NCBI GenBank assembly: GCA_021848555.1
Contig: JAJZUN010000082.1
Location: 1 to 9,217 of the forward strand
DNA length: 9,217 nt
Source of the DNA: Pseudomonadota bacterium
Lineage (GTDB): Bacteria > Pseudomonadota > Gammaproteobacteria > Burkholderiales > SG8-39
Direction of reading: 5' to 3'
Positions 6,136 through 9,217 of the stretch are shown here, piece by piece (position 1 is the first letter of the stretch; each line of letters starts with the position of its first letter). The translations under genes and the position numbers were made by a program. The notes under the pieces were generated by a model. It was given only the letters and a program-made list of their open reading frames with translations, was not told where the DNA came from and did no database searches.

Positions 6136-7563
6136 TCAGGCGTGCGCTGCGGCAACCGCCGGGATGGGCGCGTTCACGGCCTGCTGACCGGCCACCGTCT
6201 TCCACACGTTGTAGGCCATCACGAACATGCCGGCCAGGTACAGCAGGCCGCCCGCGAGGCGGATGACATAGAACGGATAGGTCGCCTTCACGCCCTCGAC
6301 GAAGGTGTAGGTGAGCGAGCCGTCGGGGCTGATATCCCGCCACATCAAGCCCTGCATCACCCCGGCGATCCACATGGCGGCGATGTAGAGCACGATGCCT
6401 ATGGTGGCCATCCAGAAGTGCATGTTGATCAGCGGCACGCTGTACATGGCGGCGCGCCCCCACAGACGCGGAATCAGGTAGTAGATCGAGCCCATCGCAA
6501 CCAGGCCGACCCAGCCGAGCGCACCGGAATGCACGTGGCCGATGGTCCAGTCGGTATAGTGCGACAGCGCGTTGACCGTCTTGATCGACATCATCGGCCC
6601 CTCGAAGGTCGACATGCCGTAGAAGGACAGCGACACGATGAGGAATTTGAGTATCGGATCCTGGCGCAATTTGTGCCAGGCACCGGACAGGGTCATCATG
6701 CCGTTGATCATGCCGCCCCAGGAAGGCGCGAGCAGGATCAGCGAGAACACCATGCCGAGCGACTGCGCCCAGTCGGGCAAGGCGGTGTAGTGCAGGTGGT
6801 GCGGGCCGGCCCACATGTAGGTGAAAATCAGGGCCCAGAAGTGCACCACCGACAGGCGATAGGAGTACACCGGGCGCCCGGCCTGCTTGGGGATGAAGTA
6901 GTACATCATGCCGAGGAAGCCGGCGGTGAGGAAAAAGCCCACCGCGTTATGCCCGTACCACCACTGCACCATGGCGTCCTGCACCCCGGCATAGGCGGAA
7001 TAGGATTTCCAGAAGCTGACCGGCACCGCTGCACTGTTGACCAGATGCAGCACCGCCACCGTGATGATGAACGCGCCGAAGAACCAGTTCGCCACGTAGA
7101 TATGCGGCGTCTTGCGCTTGGCGATGGTGCCGAAGAACACGATCGCGTAGGAAACCCACACTACGGTAATCAGTATGTCGATCGGCCACTCGAGCTCGGC
7201 GTATTCCTTGCCCGAGGTGATGCCAAGAGGCAGCGTTACCGCCGCGAGCACGATGACGGCCTGCCAGCCCCAGAAAGTGAAGGCCGCGAGTCCGCCGGCG
7301 AACAAGCGCGTGTGGCAGGTGCGCTGAACCACGTAGAAGGAAGTGGCGAACAGCGAGCAGCCGCCGAACGCGAAGATTACCGCATTGGTGTGCAAGGGCC
7401 GCAGTCGCCCGTAGGTCAACCAGGGAATATCGAAATTGAGTTCCGGCCATGTCAGCTGCGCGGCGATGATCACGCCGACCAGCATGCCGACGATGCCCCA
7501 CACCACCGTCATCAGGGCAAATTGCCGGACTACCGTGTAATTGTATGTATTCGTGTTGTCCAT
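6136..7563 (-). CDS. ccoN: cbb3-type cytochrome c oxidase subunit I, CcoN
   Basis: This 475-residue catalytic subunit of the haem-copper oxidase C family is strongly hydrophobic, and about 12 transmembrane helices are expected. Against Pseudomonas stutzeri CcoN the key residues sit with a constant offset of two: H58 and H345 for low-spin haem b, H205, H255 and H256 for CuB, H343 for haem b3, Y249 for the His-Tyr cross-link, and E321 in the conserved STFEGP stretch. It reduces O2 to water at very low oxygen in the cytoplasmic membrane and pumps protons. The chosen start is ATG 7563, with GAGAAG upstream and [12 protein letters not shown] as the N-terminus. The frame stays open a further 53 codons upstream, but that extension is basic and non-membrane-like and is rejected. 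It leads the cluster and is likely transcribed from a promoter near 7746-7794. Confidence 0.97.
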   Translation of the reverse strand: MDNTNTYNYTVVRQFALMTVVWGIVGMLVGVIIAAQLTWPELNFDIPWLTYGRLRPLHTNAVIFAFGGCSLFATSFYVVQRTCHTRLFAGGLAAFTFWGWQAVIVLAAVTLPLGITSGKEYAELEWPIDILITVVWVSYAIVFFGTIAKRKTPHIYVANWFFGAFIITVAVLHLVNSAAVPVSFWKSYSAYAGVQDAMVQWWYGHNAVGFFLTAGFLGMMYYFIPKQAGRPVYSYRLSVVHFWALIFTYMWAGPHHLHYTALPDWAQSLGMVFSLILLAPSWGGMINGMMTLSGAWHKLRQDPILKFLIVSLSFYGMSTFEGPMMSIKTVNALSHYTDWTIGHVHSGALGWVGLVAMGSIYYLIPRLWGRAAMYSVPLINMHFWMATIGIVLYIAAMWIAGVMQGLMWRDISPDGSLTYTFVEGVKATYPFYVIRLAGGLLYLAGMFVMAYNVWKTVAGQQAVNAPIPAVAAAHA

Positions 7564-7749
7564 GTGCTTCTCGCAGTAATCGATTGACAAAACCCACGTG
7601 CGGCCAGATCGCTTGCGACCCAACTGCAGCGACAGCCTCGGTTCAAGCCTCCAACCTGGTCCTGGCCGACTCCTCCCTGGTGCAAGCCGCCCGCGCCAAT
7701 ACGGGTGCGGGACACGACGCAAACATCCGGCGAAACGCGTATAGCCATG

Positions 7750-7794
7750 ATGATAGTAGTGTTAATGCAAATTTGAAACCCTGACGTAGGTCAA
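7750..7794 (-). promoter_or_regulatory. Predicted FNR-type class II promoter of ccoN
   Basis: On the minus strand TTGACCTACGTCAG (7794-7781) is a diverged FNR box: 7 of the 10 informative positions match TTGAT-N4-ATCAA, and the core TGAC-N4-GTCA is a perfect palindrome. Thirty-two bases downstream, centre to centre, is TACTAT (7758-7753), which is the distance from a class II site at -41.5 to a -10 element. A better -10 match, TATCAT (7755-7750), is 35 bases away. The predicted start is near 7746. All of this is inference from spacing and motif. Confidence 0.55.
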
Positions 7795-7857
7795 CTTTCA
7801 GGGCGCGGGCGTTCCGCGGACCCCAACCGTTCGACGCCAAACCGCCCTTCTGCCGCC

Positions 7858-7882
7858 TGCGCCGGCCCCGGCCGCCGGCGCA
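7858..7882 (-). terminator. GC hairpin after the second fnr gene
   Basis: TGCGCCGGC (7858-7866) and GCCGGCGCA (7874-7882) form a perfect 9-bp stem with a 7-nt loop, 5 bases after the stop codon of the upstream fnr-like gene. There is no T-tract after it on the minus strand, so it may only slow, protect or weakly terminate the transcript. Confidence 0.4.
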
Positions 7883-7887
7883 AACCG

Positions 7888-8730
7888 TCAAGCGGCATGC
7901 AACGAAAGCACGCTGCGCAGCTTCGGCGAGCGGGCGGTGCCGCACCCGATGCAGTCCACATCGGCGATGGCGCTGAGGCGTTTGATGTCATTCAGCCGAA
8001 TATGCCTGCGCTGCGTCGTGATCAGCTTTTCTTCCCGAAAACGCGTCAGAATTCGACACACGGTCTCTTCGGCAATACCCAGGTAGTTGCCGATGTCTCC
8101 GCGCGACATGCTCAGGTGAAATTCCGTGGGCGAGTAATTCCGGCTGGCGTAGCGCTTGGACAGGCCGACCAGGTAACCCGCCAATTTTTCCTCGGCGCTC
8201 CTCTTGCCGAGCAGCAGCATCAGTTCCTCGTCGTGGCGAATCTGCTTGCTCATGATGGTGAGCATCTGATACTGCAGCGATGGAATCGCCTGGGCCAGCT
8301 CTTCGAATTGAGCGGCATCCACCATGCACACGGAAGTGGTTTCCAGCGCCCTGGCCTCGCAGGTGTAATGCCGGGCGGCGAGCGCGCTCAGCCCCAACAG
8401 TTCGCCGGCAATATGAAATCCGATGATCTGGGTCCGGCCGTCCTCGGTGCAGAGATAGCTTTTTACCGAGCCGCTGCGGATCGCATACACGTAGTCAAAG
8501 CGCTTGCCGGGCCGGAACAACAACTGGCCGCGTTTGAATACCGCCTTGCGCCTGATCACGCTGTCGAGCAGCGTCATGTCGGCGCTCTCCAGGCCCAGCG
8601 GCAGGCACAGGTTGTAGATGCCGCAATGGTTGCACGCGACCGGATCACAGGACTGCAGCGCGGCCGGCCGGAGCCGGGTGCGCGGCGGCTTGGCGCCCCC
8701 GCTTTTCGCACCCACCGGGCTTTCTCTCAT
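7888..8730 (-). CDS. Second FNR-type [4Fe-4S] regulator with altered recognition helix
   Basis: This 280-residue CRP/FNR regulator aligns with E. coli FNR at a constant offset of +13. Cluster cysteines are C33, C36, C42 and C135 (E. coli C20, C23, C29, C122), and D167 matches D154. In the recognition helix, E222-T-V-C225-R226 replaces the usual E-x-x-S-R: the codon for the serine position is TGT. An added C28 lies before the cluster motif, and the C-terminal extension (about 258-280) carries C260-I-G-C263. The start ATG overlaps the stop of the upstream hydrolase by 4 bases and has GGAG 6 bases before it, inside the hydrolase gene. Its place just upstream of ccoN suggests control of the oxidase cluster, perhaps with a modified half-site preference. 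Not a DNR or CRP type, since the cluster cysteines are all present. Confidence 0.93.
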   Translation of the reverse strand: MRESPVGAKSGGAKPPRTRLRPAALQSCDPVACNHCGIYNLCLPLGLESADMTLLDSVIRRKAVFKRGQLLFRPGKRFDYVYAIRSGSVKSYLCTEDGRTQIIGFHIAGELLGLSALAARHYTCEARALETTSVCMVDAAQFEELAQAIPSLQYQMLTIMSKQIRHDEELMLLLGKRSAEEKLAGYLVGLSKRYASRNYSPTEFHLSMSRGDIGNYLGIAEETVCRILTRFREEKLITTQRRHIRLNDIKRLSAIADVDCIGCGTARSPKLRSVLSLHAA

Positions 8731-9217
8731 GCCAGGCTCCAGCTTCCCCGCGACTCCTGCACCCGGCCCTCGTCCCTGAGCTTGATCAGATGCGCCAGCA
8801 GGGAGCGGCTTGCGACCGGATGCAGGCGCGGCGAAACGTCGTCGTAGACCCGGGGCAGCAGATGCTCCAGCGTGCCCGTGCCGGCGTCGCGCACCGCGTT
8901 CAGCACCTTGTTCTCGCGCCCGAGCCGGTGAATCAAGAGCCGCTCCAGCGCTTCCTGCGGCCTGCCCATCAGAAAGCCGTGCCCCGGCGCCAGCCAGTCC
9001 AGGTCTTCGCTCTGCAGCTGGCGCAGCGAATCGAGGTAGACCCGCATGTCGCCGTCGGGCGGATTGATGACCACCGTGGAACCCTGCATGCCGTGATCGC
9101 CGGTGAACAGCAGCTTTTCGTCCTCCAGCAGATAGCAAAGCTGGTTCGAGGCGTGCCCGGGCGCGTGGATCACCCGCAGCACGCAGTCTGCCAGTGCAAG
9201 CCGCTCGCCATGGACCA
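8727..9217 (-). CDS. LACTB2-like metallo-beta-lactamase-fold hydrolase (partial, C-terminal part)
   Basis: About 162 codons are present; the start lies beyond the right edge. The fragment continues upstream of the GTG at 9182, so that codon is internal. Visible metal-site blocks are HAPGH, then FTGDH with the bridging Asp, then LAPGHG with the late His. After the MBL domain come HRLGRENKVL and a helical winged-helix-like tail with SLLAHLIKLRDEGRV, closely matching the C-terminal layout of LACTB2-type proteins as I remember it. The first metal motif (HxHxDH) would lie outside the window. Some LACTB2 proteins cleave RNA and others are thioesterase-like, so the substrate is open. The stop overlaps the ATG of the fnr-like gene (ATGA), implying co-translation and one transcript. 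Confidence 0.88.
   Translation of the reverse strand, partial: VHGERLALADCVLRVIHAPGHASNQLCYLLEDEKLLFTGDHGMQGSTVVINPPDGDMRVYLDSLRQLQSEDLDWLAPGHGFLMGRPQEALERLLIHRLGRENKVLNAVRDAGTGTLEHLLPRVYDDVSPRLHPVASRSLLAHLIKLRDEGRVQESRGSWSLA

Larger units (their letters stand above)
7564..7887 (-). other. ccoN upstream region and probable leader
   Basis: This 324-base stretch separates the second fnr gene from ccoN, both on the minus strand. It holds a GC-rich hairpin near 7858-7882 and an FNR-like palindrome near 7781-7794. From the predicted start near 7746 to the ccoN ATG is a leader of about 183 bases. I see no convincing gene, riboswitch or terminator in 7564-7745. Confidence 0.6.

Noticed and set aside
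5488..7587. Long plus-strand open frame of 699 codons opposite ccoO/ccoN
   Set aside because: Shadow of the real genes caused by high GC; His/Arg/Gly-rich with no domain.
7564..7722. 53-codon N-terminal extension of ccoN
   Set aside because: The added residues are Arg/Pro-rich and unlike CcoN; ATG 7563 gives the family length and has a purine-rich site upstream.
7530..7748. 72-codon leader peptide upstream of ccoN
   Set aside because: No ribosome site, and it overlaps the ccoN start; nothing supports translation.
8731..9138. Extension of the second FNR upstream to 9138
   Set aside because: It would overlap the MBL hydrolase in another frame; ATG 8730 overlaps the hydrolase stop and has a ribosome site.

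Overview
The window looks like a microaerobic-respiration locus from a Gram-negative, GC-rich proteobacterium, most likely a betaproteobacterium. That placement is an inference from gene content and protein character; no database search was possible. The centre is a complete cbb3-type cytochrome c oxidase cluster on the minus strand, read right to left: ccoN (7563-6136), ccoO (6120-5485), ccoQ (5485-5318), ccoP (5321-4380), ccoG (4256-2805), ccoH/fixH (2797-2261), a small two-helix membrane protein (2264-1965) and a universal stress protein (1943-1500). Junctions are tight: ccoO/ccoQ, ccoQ/ccoP and ccoH/small protein overlap by 1 to 4 bases. The exception is a 123-base hairpin-rich gap between ccoP and ccoG.

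Two FNR-type oxygen sensors flank the oxidase genes. On the left, fnr (330-1073, plus strand) diverges from hemN, the oxygen-independent coproporphyrinogen III dehydrogenase, of which only the first 86 codons (258-1) are in the window. A perfect FNR box, TTGATGTGGATCAA, lies between them at 292-305. On the right, a second FNR paralogue (8730-7888, minus strand) overlaps the 3' end of an LACTB2-like metallo-beta-lactamase-fold hydrolase that runs off the right edge. Both paralogues keep the four cysteines expected to bind a [4Fe-4S] cluster. The right-hand one has Cys in place of the conserved Ser of the E-x-x-S-R recognition helix and has an extra CxxC near its C-terminus. The ccoN upstream region (7564-7887) contains a diverged FNR-like palindrome, TTGAC-N4-GTCAG on the minus strand, placed as expected for class II activation of ccoN.

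The convergent gap between fnr and the end of the oxidase cluster (1074-1499) holds a roughly 298-bp MITE-like element. It has 19-bp imperfect terminal inverted repeats, is flanked by TAA on both sides, and contains four strong internal hairpins (stems of 10, 15, 21 and 9 bp). The left TAA is the stop codon of fnr, and the left terminal repeat supplies one arm of the apparent fnr terminator.

Functionally the locus fits together: FNR proteins sense falling oxygen, HemN supplies haem without oxygen, CcoG/CcoH assist assembly (CcoG as a copper reductase), CcoNOQP is the high-affinity terminal oxidase, and the stress protein is a plausible low-oxygen companion. ccoI and ccoS, usual assembly partners, are not in the window. 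I see no wholly new multi-gene system; the most unusual signals are the hairpin element and the altered second FNR.
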